This document shows positions 16,257 to 25,056 of a DNA stretch of 64,000 nucleotides, piece after piece; position 1 is the stretch's first letter; the number at the start of each line of letters is the position of its first letter. The DNA lies in contig NZ_CP078089.1 of NCBI RefSeq assembly GCF_022701195.1, forward strand, positions 2,232,001-2,296,000, given 5' to 3'. The translations under genes were made by a program, and so were the position numbers. The notes beneath the pieces are model-generated. The model worked only from the letters and a program-made list of their open reading frames with translations, did not search any database and was not told the origin of the DNA. This DNA is from Allobaculum mucilyticum. Its GTDB lineage: Bacteria; Bacillota_I; Bacilli_A; Erysipelotrichales; Erysipelotrichaceae.

Positions 16257-16737
16257 TTTTAAACGCAATAAGGAACGCAGAGCGCCGGACCGAAGACTGT
16301 ATGCGCCGATCTCCGGCAAGATTCTGCCGCTCAACTCGGTCAGCGATCCCGTATATGCAGCCAAGATGTATGGCGAGGGCGTTGCCATTGTTCCTAACGA
16401 AGACTTAGTTGTTTCTCCTGCAGCCGGTACGCTTGTTCTCATTTCGGTCAACCGCAATTCCTTTGGCATTGAGACCGAGTCAGGCGAGAAAGTCTATGTC
16501 CATGTCGGACTTGGCGCGCCGGAAACACGTGCGCGCGGTTTTGAAGTCCTTCTGCCAGAGGGAAGCAAAGTCCGTCCGGGTCAGCCGATTTTTAAGATTG
16601 ACCGAAAGTTTTTTGATAACAGCGCACTCGATATGACGACTGTCATGATCGTCACGACTTCAAAAGGCGGCGAGTACCGCGTGCTTGAAGGCGACATGGC
16701 AAGCGCTGGAAAAACGCCGGTTCTCGAGCGGAAGTAG
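16246..16737 (+). CDS. PTS glucose-type EIIA domain protein
   Basis: The 163-residue single-domain protein resembles the glucose-family EIIA (Crr) fold: an N-terminal APISGKILPLNSVSDPVYAAKMYGEGVAI stretch, the PAAGTLV segment, and the phospho-His region VYVHVGLGAP. The phosphorylated His (equivalent to E. coli Crr H90) is present. The second active-site His (Crr H75, usually in a HA.GI context) is replaced by Asn (NRNSFGIE), and the usual DTV after the HVG is GAP. It may therefore be regulatory or have altered phosphotransfer. No EIIB/EIIC partner is nearby; it is coupled to the S9 peptidase. Confidence 0.82.
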   Translation: MKPNFKRNKERRAPDRRLYAPISGKILPLNSVSDPVYAAKMYGEGVAIVPNEDLVVSPAAGTLVLISVNRNSFGIETESGEKVYVHVGLGAPETRARGFEVLLPEGSKVRPGQPIFKIDRKFFDNSALDMTTVMIVTTSKGGEYRVLEGDMASAGKTPVLERK

Positions 16738-16775
16738 ATCACGGCAGAGACAAAGAAAATCAGTTAAACTGAACG

Positions 16776-16809
16776 AAAAGAGAACAGACAACCCGCTCTG
16801 TTCTCTTTT
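16776..16809 (+). terminator. Terminator after the EIIA gene
   Basis: AAAAGAGAACAGA pairs with TCTGTTCTCTTTT across an eight-base loop. A second hairpin (16857-16895; AAACGGATGCG with CGCATCCGTTT) follows, so termination is doubled. Confidence 0.85.
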
Positions 16810-16903
16810 CAGTCTGATCTGTCCTGCATCTGCTCTGTCCGAAAGCATACGATTAAAAACGGATGCGATCTTCTGATGTGAGCGCATCCGTTTTTGTGCT
16901 CGC

Positions 16904-17258
16904 TTTACACGTTATAAAAAGCTTGTATAATTGCCTACGGGATAAACTGAAAAAATGAGGGAAAAAGCTTTTTCCTTTCGCACTTTACGCATGTCCGCGA
17001 AGTGACATGCACGGGAAGATTCTGACTGCCTGAAGCAGGTCACCGGTCTGAAAATCAAACCAGACCGGAAAAGCGCGGGAAAAGGATATGATCGATACAA
17101 AAGACAGCCGATATGCCGGCTGCTTTTCTATCCCGCAGTCTTCTGCAGAATCTTCCGCATTTCTGTCCTTAGAGAAGAAATGCATAACATGAACTACGAC
17201 GAAACAGACTTACTTAGAACTGAACGGTCATCTGACCGTAACGAAGGGGGCGCACGCA
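16904..17258 (+). promoter_or_regulatory. Promoter and long leader of murA
   Basis: TTTACA (16904-16909), 16 bases and TATAAT (16926-16931) make a good sigma-A promoter about 320 bases before murA. The leader contains an internal terminator-like hairpin (17105-17127, CAGCCG/CGGCTG then CTTTT) and a GGTCATCTGACC hairpin (17222-17233) close to the RBS. I could not match it to a known riboswitch class. Confidence 0.5.
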
Positions 17259-18548
17259 ATGGAAGAAGTCATCAAGATCAGAGGAAACAGGCGGCTTAAC
17301 GGAACTGTGCGAATCTCCGGAAGCAAAAATTCAACGGTTGCTCTGATTCCGGCTGCTGTACTTGGCAGCGAACCGGTGACCATTTACGGCGTTCCGCAGA
17401 TTTCCGATGTCCGCGCACTGATTGAACTTCTGCGCGAACTGGGCGTAAAAGTCGATCAGCCAGACGAAGAAACGCTGGTCATTGACCCGCGGGGCATGGA
17501 AGACCGGCCGCTCATTTCTGATGCGGTCACCAAACTGCGCGCTTCCTATTACTTCATGGGCGCTCTGCTTGGCAAATTCGGCCGTGTGCTGATCCGCATG
17601 CCGGGCGGCTGCTATCTCGGACCCCGTCCGATCGACCTGCACATCAAAGGCTTCGAGGCCCTTGGTGCAAAAGTTTCCTATCCGGAAGACGGATCGCAGG
17701 AATACACGCTTCTTGAGGCACCGGAAGGCGGCCTGAGAGGAACACGGATCTTCCTGGATATTTCTTCGGTTGGCGCAACCATTAACATCATGATGGCTGC
17801 CGTATTCGCACAGGGAAAAACGGTCATTGAAAACGCAGCAAGAGAACCTGAGATTATCGACATTGCCACGATGCTCAATAAAATGGGAGCCAAGATTCAC
17901 GGCATGGGTACCAATACCCTTGTTATCGACGGCTGCCAGGAGCTGAAGGGCTGCTTCCACGAGATTATTCCAGACCGCATTGAAGCGGCTACATATATTC
18001 TGATCGCTGCGGCGATGGCCGATGACATGTGGATCACCAACGTGATTCCGCAGCATCTTGAAGCCATCATCGCTAAACTCGAAGACATCGGCATCAACCT
18101 GGATACAACCAACGATGCAGTCCATGTCTTCAACAACCTGCCAAACAAGATTCTTAAAGCAACGGACATCACCACAAAACCTTATCCAGGTTTTGCGACT
18201 GACGTTCAGCAGCCGTTCTCGGCACTGCTGACCCGCTCAAAAGGCCGTTCGACCATTACAGAATCGATCTATGCACAGCGTTTCAAACATCTGCCTGAGC
18301 TGGCCCGCATGGGAGCCAATACGGATGTATCGGGTGCTACCGGCATTATCGTCGGACCGACACCGCTCCATGGTGCAAGAGTAACCGCGACGGATCTTCG
18401 CTGCGGTGCCGCTCTGGTCATTGCAGGCCTGATGGCTGACGGTGAAACCGAAATTCACGAAATCAAACACATCGACCGCGGCTATGACCGCCTCGATAAG
18501 AAACTCAAAGCGCTTGGCGCCGATATTCGAAGAGAGATTGTTGACTGA
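17259..18548 (+). CDS. murA: UDP-N-acetylglucosamine 1-carboxyvinyltransferase
   Basis: MurA of 429 residues adds enolpyruvate from PEP to UDP-GlcNAc, the first committed step of peptidoglycan synthesis, in the cytoplasm. The substrate loop GSKNS (residues 21-25) and the catalytic cysteine in PGGCYLGPRPIDLH (C118, the fosfomycin target) are present, so it should be fosfomycin-sensitive by this criterion. The inside-out alpha/beta barrel repeats and length fit the family. RBS is AAGGGGG. Low-GC Gram-positives often have two paralogues; which one this is cannot be told. Confidence 0.96.
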   Translation: MEEVIKIRGNRRLNGTVRISGSKNSTVALIPAAVLGSEPVTIYGVPQISDVRALIELLRELGVKVDQPDEETLVIDPRGMEDRPLISDAVTKLRASYYFMGALLGKFGRVLIRMPGGCYLGPRPIDLHIKGFEALGAKVSYPEDGSQEYTLLEAPEGGLRGTRIFLDISSVGATINIMMAAVFAQGKTVIENAAREPEIIDIATMLNKMGAKIHGMGTNTLVIDGCQELKGCFHEIIPDRIEAATYILIAAAMADDMWITNVIPQHLEAIIAKLEDIGINLDTTNDAVHVFNNLPNKILKATDITTKPYPGFATDVQQPFSALLTRSKGRSTITESIYAQRFKHLPELARMGANTDVSGATGIIVGPTPLHGARVTATDLRCGAALVIAGLMADGETEIHEIKHIDRGYDRLDKKLKALGADIRREIVD

Positions 18549-18699
18549 TTCTCTCTTCTTTTTTGCATATCCGCCTGATCGCCTTTTCCATTTCAGGCCA
18601 ATCTGTTTTAAAATGAATACCATGTCGATTCCTGAACCGCTTACATCCATCAAATGGAGTTAAGCTGGGCGGGAACAGAAGACGAAAGGATGGTCTGCC

Positions 18700-19431
18700 T
18701 TGATCCGAATTGCGATTCTTGAACATGAAAAGGAAACCAAGGACATTGTGTTTCTTCTCGCGGAATTTTTTAAAACGACAGACTGGACCTTCCGCCATTT
18801 TTACAAGGCGTCCGATCTGGCCCGCGCCATGAAGGAAGAAAAGTACCAGATTTTCTTTTTTGATGAAATGTTTGATACGCCCCGTCTTGAGAGCGTATTT
18901 GTCCACGACAACCCGACCGCGATGGTTGTCTATCTCTACGGCGACCCGCAGCCAAGACGTGCTGGCGAAACCAGCAACCGCATCTTCTATCTCTCCAAGA
19001 GTCATCTTGTCGAAGACCTCAAAGCCATTGAGAGCGACCTGAAAACCCAGGCTGCACAGAAGGAAGTCTATTCGCTGGTTTACCAGGGCGTAAAAATCGA
19101 TATTCCTGTCGAAGACATTTTCTATCTGGAAAAAGTCGGCAAGAATGTCCACTTCCACACCCGCAAGGGCGAATTCCACCGCCGGCTCAACCTTACCGAT
19201 CTTGATGCGGAGTTTGAACGCTATGGCTTTCTGCGCGTTCATATCTCCTATCTTGTCAACGGCAAGTATCTGACCGGCATCTACAAAGATGAAGTCGAGC
19301 TCAACCACTCCATGCGTGTTCCGCTCTCCCGTGCTCAGAAGAAAAAGCTCGGTCTGACTGTGCGCAGCTCTTCCAGACACGAAGACGCTGCCCATTCGGC
19401 AAGAATGACTGGTGCTGCAGCGAAGGAATAA
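18700..19431 (+). CDS. LytTR-domain DNA-binding regulator with receiver-like N-terminus
   Basis: The protein has 243 residues. Residues 1 to about 110 look like a divergent receiver: only LEHEKE at the acidic pocket, D55 in FFFDEMFDT, and K in YLSKSH. Residues about 125-218 are a LytTR DNA-binding domain (VPVED-type start IPVEDIFYLEKVGKNVHFHT, then FLRVHISYLVNGKYL). LytTR proteins bind direct repeats upstream of virulence, bacteriocin or wall genes. The start is a TTG at 18700 with GAAAGGA nine bases upstream. No kinase gene is adjacent; its signal is unknown. A terminator follows at 19569-19605. Confidence 0.8.
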   Translation: MIRIAILEHEKETKDIVFLLAEFFKTTDWTFRHFYKASDLARAMKEEKYQIFFFDEMFDTPRLESVFVHDNPTAMVVYLYGDPQPRRAGETSNRIFYLSKSHLVEDLKAIESDLKTQAAQKEVYSLVYQGVKIDIPVEDIFYLEKVGKNVHFHTRKGEFHRRLNLTDLDAEFERYGFLRVHISYLVNGKYLTGIYKDEVELNHSMRVPLSRAQKKKLGLTVRSSSRHEDAAHSARMTGAAAKE

Positions 19432-19568
19432 CGGTCATTCCGGACTTGCTTCAGGAATGGTCTGTTTATACTGTTCGTGTTGACAGGTTCTGCCTGCGAA
19501 TCTGCCCGGTCGGGCAAACCGGATATCCCTGCATGCTTTCGTACCTGTCTTCTCATGTTTTACCTTGC

Positions 19569-19605
19569 AAAAAATCCGCATGACCTCAACCATGCGGATT
19601 TTTTC
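19569..19605 (+). terminator. Terminator after the LytTR regulator
   Basis: AAAATCCGCATG pairs with CATGCGGATTTT across an eight-base loop, with more T after it. It could serve both strands. Confidence 0.85.
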
Positions 19606-19676
19606 TGTTGATAAATGAATGGATGGACCGGTTTATAACTGAACCGGCAAAACGTCAGAGTGTACAGAAGCTTTCA

Positions 19677-19895
19677 TTAAGCGTCAGCCTGATCGCTGAC
19701 TGTGCTCTGTTCTGCAGTCGCGTCTTTTGCGGTTTTCAGACGGCCTGTTTCTTTGAGCTGCTTAACCCATCCAAGGCAGAGCATGCAGCATCCAAGGGGG
19801 AAGAAGACCATATCTTTGAAGAAGAAGCATGAGGCAAAGAAGAGCACCGTCATGACATAGTAAGCGTGATACGCTTTGAGTTCACTGAGTTTCAT
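19677..19895 (-). CDS. Small membrane protein, unknown function
   Basis: The 72-residue protein starts at an ATG (19895) with AAAGGG eight bases upstream. A hydrophobic region at about residues 12-45 (YVMTVLFFASCFFF and MVFFPLGCCMLCLGW) would form one hairpin or two short membrane spans, followed by a polar tail. Not recognised. It precedes the plus-strand terminator of its convergent neighbour by about 70 bases. The alternative TTG start at 19928 lacks a good site. Confidence 0.65.
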   Translation of the reverse strand: MKLSELKAYHAYYVMTVLFFASCFFFKDMVFFPLGCCMLCLGWVKQLKETGRLKTAKDATAEQSTVSDQADA

Positions 19896-20069
19896 ACAGA
19901 TTTCCCTTTCCGATTTGAACCGCTTCAAACTGCTGCCTAAGGCAGCGATCGGCGTGGTTCATGCAGAGTTCAATCTCTCTCCTGCTATTTTAACAAGCGA
20001 TCCGGCCGTATTCTATCTTTCTCAGGATTTTATGAAAACGGAATCATTCAATACGGGCGATCTGCCAGA

Positions 20070-20921
20070 TTAAAGAAGAGTGCTGGCCTTTACAGGTACA
20101 AATCCATCCTCTGCCAGAACATAGAACGTATCAATGCCGGCTGACTGCGCCAGGCGGATCGCTTCTTCATAGCTCTGTGCAATGTCTTTTGCGTTATGGC
20201 AGTCTGTACTGATGCAGAATTTTGCACCGGCATCCGCCATGCGCTTGAGCAGAGCAGGGTGAGGATAAGGAAGCGTGCGGTAGCCCCTTGAAATCGCGCC
20301 AGTGTTGATTTCAAAGATCAGCCCGCGATCAATTCCGGCTTTGACGGCATCCATGGCCAGGTCAAGGACTTCTGGATCATCGAAGCGGAAGAAAGTTTCT
20401 TCTTCGTTGTATTTCGAGATCAGATCAATGTGACCGACGACTTCAAAACCTCTTCGATCACTGGCTTCAATCATCTTTTTCACCGTCGCATAGTAGGCGG
20501 CAAGCATGGCATAGATGTCATCATCGAATCCTTCAGAAAGCAGGGATTCAAAGATTTCCCTGGATTCATCAATGGCCATCTCTTTTCCTTTTGCATTCAG
20601 ATAATGGACGCTTCCGATCATGTATTCAAAAGGACCTGATTTTCGCAGGTTCTCATCACTGAGCGAATCAAGTTCAAGCCCAAGATGCAGATCGATCTGA
20701 TCGCCGTATTTTTCCTTGAGTGCAAAGAAGTCGTTGATATATTTTTTCTGACTGTCCGGCGTCATGGAGCCGGTATCGAGCGGCTGCCAGGAGTGGGAGG
20801 AAAAGCCTAAAGATGAATAGCCATGTTCAATGGCGAAAAGGATCATCTCTTCCATCGTGCTTTTTCCGTCGCAGTACTGCGTATGGGTGTGCAGATTCTG
20901 CCGGAAATGGGTGTTATTCAT
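20070..20921 (-). CDS. PHP-domain histidinol-phosphatase-like phosphoesterase
   Basis: The protein has 283 residues. PHP metal motifs are visible: NLHTHTQYCDG near the N-terminus, FSSHSWQP, LGLELD, a GSVHYL segment, VVGHIDLISKY, and CISTDCHN near the C-terminus. The family (HisK type) hydrolyses histidinol phosphate in histidine synthesis, but no other his gene is in view, so substrate is uncertain. It overlaps the upstream phosphatase gene by eight bases and is likely cotranscribed with it. Confidence 0.87.
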   Translation of the reverse strand: MNNTHFRQNLHTHTQYCDGKSTMEEMILFAIEHGYSSLGFSSHSWQPLDTGSMTPDSQKKYINDFFALKEKYGDQIDLHLGLELDSLSDENLRKSGPFEYMIGSVHYLNAKGKEMAIDESREIFESLLSEGFDDDIYAMLAAYYATVKKMIEASDRRGFEVVGHIDLISKYNEEETFFRFDDPEVLDLAMDAVKAGIDRGLIFEINTGAISRGYRTLPYPHPALLKRMADAGAKFCISTDCHNAKDIAQSYEEAIRLAQSAGIDTFYVLAEDGFVPVKASTLL

Positions 20922-21357
20922 GAGTCAGTTCCTCAAGACGTTCTTTGCAGGCGGCTTCAATCTGAGCAAAGGCTTTTTCAAAATTGCGGGTATACCACGG
21001 GTCGGCGATTTCGCCGTCTTTTTTTAACGGTTCAACTTTGGAAAGAAGGGAATGAGGAAGCATCTGTTCAAGCTTCCAGAGGTTTTCTTCATCCATGTAA
21101 TAAATGCGGTAAGCCTCCTGGGCTTCCCGGATCGTAAGCTTTCTGGCACGGTGATCTCCATAGGGAATATGGTGTTCACGAAGTACCGCTGCAGCAGGCG
21201 GGTAGATCGGGCTGCCGATTTCATCGCTGAACAGAGCAGCGCTTTCGCTGGCAAATTCATCTTCCAGACCGGCTTTTTCAACCAGATCCGCAAAGACCCA
21301 TTGTGCCGTAGTGGAACGGCAGATATTGCCATGGCAGACAAAAAGGATAGTTTTCAT
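20914..21357 (-). CDS. Low-molecular-weight protein-tyrosine phosphatase
   Basis: The 147-residue enzyme has the P-loop CHGNICRS at residues 8-15 and the catalytic Asp in DPWYTRNFEKA near residue 117 (the family usually has DPYY or DPF). It would remove phosphate from tyrosine residues of proteins or from small substrates. The ATG at 21357 has AAAGGAG seven bases upstream; the longer frame to 21486 has no support. It forms a two-gene unit with the PHP phosphatase. Confidence 0.92.
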   Translation of the reverse strand: MKTILFVCHGNICRSTTAQWVFADLVEKAGLEDEFASESAALFSDEIGSPIYPPAAAVLREHHIPYGDHRARKLTIREAQEAYRIYYMDEENLWKLEQMLPHSLLSKVEPLKKDGEIADPWYTRNFEKAFAQIEAACKERLEELTHE

Positions 21358-21911
21358 CGCAGACTCCTTTTCTTGATTGTTCTGATTTTGACTGTACTGA
21401 TGTCCTCTGCTTATGCTTGCGGGCGTTTTGCAGAGTGATTTTATTGTAGAAGTCAGCCGCAGAGCAGAAAAGAGAGAAGGGAGCATTTATATTCGGTGGT
21501 GAAGTCTCGAATGGGTTTTATCCTGTTCTCCGCTCTTCTTTCCGCTCTTCTTCCTTGTGTTCATTCTGATGTTCATTCTGGGCGTGTATCTCTTTTTCTG
21601 AACTGCCATAGCGATTTGTTCAGAAGCAGGGGACAGAGTGGAGCCAGCCGGATTGAAAGAAAGACCGGCGTATTCTATGATGGTTCTGTCAGCCGCTGAA
21701 AGCGATTACAGCAGCGGCGCATTTCGAACAGATTCTGCAGATCCAAAGCAGAATAGTCTGGTCCGAATTCGCTAAGTCCCGCAAGGCAGCAGGAAAGGTG
21801 CCGGAATCGGATGAGAAAATCTCCAGATGAAAAACGCTGTCGATTAAAAAACAGTTCGAATGATATACTGAAAAAGAATGCAGATCCTAACGGAAGAGAA
21901 AGAGGAAAACA
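21358..21911. other. Divergent intergenic region, no confident gene
   Basis: This 550-base gap separates the minus-strand phosphatase unit from the plus-strand HAD gene. A TATACT box at 21864-21869 may be the -10 of the HAD gene; its -35 is weak. A 67-codon frame at 21496-21699 has no convincing RBS or family and is not annotated. GTTCATTCTG occurs twice in tandem near 21558-21581. Confidence 0.4.
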
Positions 21912-22679
21912 ATGAAGCTACTCGCATCTGACTATGACGGCACGCTGAAGTTCGGCGGAAAAGTCATGCCGGAAGATATTGAAGCCATTCGCCGCTGGCG
22001 CGAAGCAGGCAATCTTTTCGTTATCGTTACCGGCCGTTCCAAAGAATCCATCACAAGAGAACTGAATGAGTTTAACATTCCTGTCGATTACTACGTCACC
22101 AACAACGGCGGCATGGTTTTCGATAACAAGGACGCTGTTCTGCTGTCGACATCGCTCGACACCATTACCGCGATTGACCTGATGTATGCTTCCCATGAGC
22201 ATCCGGAAGTTGTCAGCTACGTTGTCAACGACGGCGTTCACCGTCACAAAGTCAACGTTCATCCAAACCTCCCGGATCACCGCTATCCGACCCTTGAGCC
22301 GGACTGGACGGAAGAAGAAGTTATGGACTCCGGACGCTTTGCCCAGGTTGTCTTCTCCTGCAATACGCCTGAAGCCGCTCTTGAACTGGCCAGCCAGATC
22401 AACCACTACTTTGGTGAAACGGTTGTCGCCTATGCCAACAACTTTGTTGTTGACGTTGTAAACAAAGGTATCTCCAAAGCCAGCGGTCTTGACTTCGTGT
22501 GCGCATACACGGATGTCGATGAAGACGACACATTTGCGATCGGCGATTCCTACAATGACATTCCCATGCTCGAAAGCGTGGAGAATTCGGCATGCGTAGC
22601 TGCTGCACCAGCTGAAGTGCAGGATGCTGCCGGCCGTGTTGTCATCTCTGTAGGCGAACTGATCGCCAGCAATCTCTAA
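21912..22679 (+). CDS. HAD-superfamily Cof-type phosphatase
   Basis: The 255-residue protein has HAD motif I DYDGTL (residues 7-12), motif II VTGRS, and a C-terminal motif III/IV with K189-type Lys and GDSYNDIPML. The cap is of type IIB (Cof). These enzymes dephosphorylate sugar phosphates, FMN or other small metabolites in the cytoplasm; the substrate here cannot be inferred. RBS is AGAGGA. A terminator with arms AGACCTCA and TGAGGTCT follows at 22692-22716. Confidence 0.92.
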   Translation: MKLLASDYDGTLKFGGKVMPEDIEAIRRWREAGNLFVIVTGRSKESITRELNEFNIPVDYYVTNNGGMVFDNKDAVLLSTSLDTITAIDLMYASHEHPEVVSYVVNDGVHRHKVNVHPNLPDHRYPTLEPDWTEEEVMDSGRFAQVVFSCNTPEAALELASQINHYFGETVVAYANNFVVDVVNKGISKASGLDFVCAYTDVDEDDTFAIGDSYNDIPMLESVENSACVAAAPAEVQDAAGRVVISVGELIASNL

Positions 22680-22689
22680 ACCTGAATCA

Positions 22690-22720
22690 TCAGACCTCAT
22701 CTTGACGGTGAGGTCTCTTT
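22690..22720 (+). terminator. Terminator after the HAD gene
   Basis: AGACCTCA pairs with TGAGGTCT and CTTTAT follows; the T-run is weak. Confidence 0.65.
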
Positions 22721-22867
22721 ATAATAAGAACGAAACGTCCTGTCCGTCTTCTAAGCCTCTGGCAAAGAAACTTCAGCTTCTGCGCTTACATTAAAAACGG
22801 ACTACATCCCCCAGTTTCCGCAATCCGGAAAAACCGGGAAAATCTGCAGACAGAAAGAAGGATGCCC

Positions 22868-23806
22868 ATGCAGTTTTCCAGCTTCGAACTTGTTTTACGT
22901 CTCATTCTTGATATCTGCGTCATGTGGACGCTGATTTATGCCGGACTGCACATCGTCCGGAACAATTCACGGACGATCCAGATCGTCAAAGGCATTCTTG
23001 CCCTGTTCCTGTTCAAAATCATCGCGGACATGCTTCAGCTCAAATCAGTCAGCTATATTCTCGAATACATCCTGCGCTGGGGAATTGTCGTCGTGCTGAT
23101 CGTTCTGCAGCCGGAAATCCGTTCCATGCTTGAAAAAGTCGGAACGACCAATTCCAACTACGTTCCTAATCTGCCGGCTTCCCGGATGAAAAATCTGGTC
23201 AACCAGCTCGTTCAGGCGGTCTCCGACATGTCGAAGACCAAAACCGGCGCCCTCATCTCGCTGCAGATGGGACAGAGTCTGCAGGACTATGCCCGTACCG
23301 GCATTCCGCTGGATTCCGATGTCACCAGCGAACTGATCGAGACCATTTTCCAGTACGGTACGCCGATGCATGACGGCGCAATGATCATCGATGGCGACAA
23401 GGCAACCTGTGCAGCGGCGTATTTTCCATCGACCGCCCAGGAGCTGCCCTCGAAATACGGCGCCAGGCATCGGGCTGCTGTCGGCATTTCGGAAGTTTCA
23501 GATTCCATCACGCTGGTGGTCTCCGAAGAGACCGGTGCGATTTCAATAGCGCAGAAAGGCGTACTGACCCAGTACACCCCTGAAAGCCTGCGGCGGTATC
23601 TGACTAACCGGCTAGTTCCGGATGAGTCATCCAGACCCGGCTCCATGTTCCGTCCAGTGATCGACACCGCAAAGAACCTTTCAAATACCCTGACCAACCG
23701 GTCCAGCAGTAAAGAAATGCCAAAAGAGAAAAAGGACGATCGCGTCAAGCCCCTTGAAGTCGTCGTCACGCTCAACCAGGAAGAGGGGGATCGCAATGGA
23801 AAATAA
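22868..23806 (+). CDS. cdaA: Diadenylate cyclase CdaA
   Basis: The protein joins two ATP into cyclic di-AMP, a second messenger controlling potassium and osmolyte balance and wall homeostasis. Three N-terminal membrane helices (within residues 8-85) are followed by the DAC domain with HDGAMII (DGA at 171-173 of the longer frame) and ARHRAA (RHR at 202-204). ATG at 22868 has AGAAGG at suitable distance; the ATG at 22862 is too close to it. The C-terminus is Ser/Lys/Asp-rich and overlaps cdaR by 11 bases. cdaA-cdaR-glmM is the standard Firmicutes order. Confidence 0.95.
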   Translation: MQFSSFELVLRLILDICVMWTLIYAGLHIVRNNSRTIQIVKGILALFLFKIIADMLQLKSVSYILEYILRWGIVVVLIVLQPEIRSMLEKVGTTNSNYVPNLPASRMKNLVNQLVQAVSDMSKTKTGALISLQMGQSLQDYARTGIPLDSDVTSELIETIFQYGTPMHDGAMIIDGDKATCAAAYFPSTAQELPSKYGARHRAAVGISEVSDSITLVVSEETGAISIAQKGVLTQYTPESLRRYLTNRLVPDESSRPGSMFRPVIDTAKNLSNTLTNRSSSKEMPKEKKDDRVKPLEVVVTLNQEEGDRNGK

Positions 23807-24629
23807 GGAACCCCGCAAATTTCACGAATTCCTGATGGCTCTCCGGCGCCTGCTGCAGGCTGGAGCCAGCTACATCTCGAAACTGTTTGACAAGATTGTG
23901 TATTCTGATCGAATGAGCATGATCGCTTCCGGCGTTCTGGCCGTTGTGATCTGTGTTGCGATCAACTACCAGGATCTGTCCTACCAGCTGTTCCGCAAAG
24001 ATGCGACGTCGACCACTCTTTCGGCGATTCCCGTTGAAGTGCTGGTGGATGAGAACAACTTTGAAGTCACCGGCGTACCGGCAACTGCGGATATTGAAGT
24101 CATCGGCGATGCCGCAGATATTCAGCTTGTCCGTACCCAGAACTCGGCTATGGTTACTGCGGATCTGCGCAACGCAGGAGAAGGTTCCAATACGGTGGCT
24201 CTGACGGCTTCCGGTCTTCCAACTGGTCTGGAAGTCAAAGTCAACCCGGAAACGGTCAATGCGGTCCTGGCCAGAAAGTATACGAAGACCTTCTTCATCT
24301 CGGCGGACCTGATCGTCGGCGCCGGCCAGTCGGTCAACGCCTATGCCAAGCCGATCCTTTCAGCCCGGTCTGTAACGATCAAGGCAACCCGCGACAAGCT
24401 CAATTCCATCCGGTTTGTCCGGGCAATTGTCGATACGTCCGGCTATGAAGGTGCCTTTACAGCAGAAGTACCGCTTGTTGCCTACGACAGTAACGGCAAG
24501 CAGGTCTCTGTATCCATTACGCCATCGACGGTTACAGCTGATGTACGGCTTGCCAACGATACATCCCCGCGTGCAGAGCGCGATGGACTGAGCTCGCAGT
24601 CATCACAGGCATCTAAATCCGGAAACTGA
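23796..24629 (+). CDS. cdaR: CdaA regulatory protein CdaR (YbbR-domain protein)
   Basis: The 277-residue protein has an N-terminal cytoplasmic stretch of about 45 residues, one membrane helix (MSMIASGVLAVVICVAINY) and an extracytoplasmic part with two or three YbbR-like beta domains (pattern IPVEV.VDENNFEVTG.P, SGLP.GL.VKV.PETV). In the family it binds CdaA and adjusts c-di-AMP synthesis. The start is the ATG at 23796 (RBS AGAGGGGG), overlapping cdaA. The C-terminal tail is Ser-rich. A terminator follows at 24691-24734, so glmM has its own start or partial readthrough. Confidence 0.93.
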   Translation: MENKEPRKFHEFLMALRRLLQAGASYISKLFDKIVYSDRMSMIASGVLAVVICVAINYQDLSYQLFRKDATSTTLSAIPVEVLVDENNFEVTGVPATADIEVIGDAADIQLVRTQNSAMVTADLRNAGEGSNTVALTASGLPTGLEVKVNPETVNAVLARKYTKTFFISADLIVGAGQSVNAYAKPILSARSVTIKATRDKLNSIRFVRAIVDTSGYEGAFTAEVPLVAYDSNGKQVSVSITPSTVTADVRLANDTSPRAERDGLSSQSSQASKSGN

Positions 24630-24690
24630 GCGGATTTCGACTATATACAAAGGCTTTCACATATTTTTTAGAACAAACGAACACACTGTA

Positions 24691-24734
24691 AGCGGGAGAC
24701 TGAACTTTCAATAGTGAAGAAATCCCGCTTTTTT
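24691..24734 (+). terminator. Terminator after cdaR
   Basis: AGCGGGA pairs with TCCCGCT across a 25-base loop; six T follow. Confidence 0.75.
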
Positions 24735-24831
24735 GATTCAATAGAATAGAGATTCGACTGCCTTTCTGATCCCACAGTGCGGGCAAATGCATGCGTAAGT
24801 CATTTACGCGCACGCCTGAATGGGGGATACA

Positions 24832-24933
24832 ATGAAATCTGAGCGAAAAGAAAAGTCTTTCCGTATGGACTCATTTCACACCGCAAAGACAGAAGAATCA
24901 GAATATAAAAAACGCGAAAAACAGAAAACCTGA
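24832..24933 (+). CDS. Possible small basic peptide in the cdaR-glmM gap
   Basis: A 33-codon frame starts at an ATG with GGGGGAT upstream and encodes a Lys/Arg/Glu-rich peptide (start MKSERKEKSFRMD). It lies in the 430-base gap before glmM. A short hairpin GCGTAA/TTACGC is just upstream (24793-24809). No family is recognised and it could be chance. Confidence 0.3.
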   Translation: MKSERKEKSFRMDSFHTAKTEESEYKKREKQKT

Positions 24934-25056
24934 ATATATACAGTCAGAAAGCCCAGACTTGCCGCAAAGCGCAGGACAGGGAATCAGACTGACTGAAGAT
25001 AAAAAAAACTGATCAGACAAATCAGAGAGAACACTGAAATAGGATGGAGAGTATTT

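Noticed and set aside
17331-18125. Long minus-strand frame opposite murA
   Set aside because: Shadow of the murA coding frame with no RBS and no recognisable product.
21496-21699. Sixty-seven-codon frame in the divergent intergenic region
   Set aside because: No convincing ribosome binding site, no family and no conserved features; likely chance.
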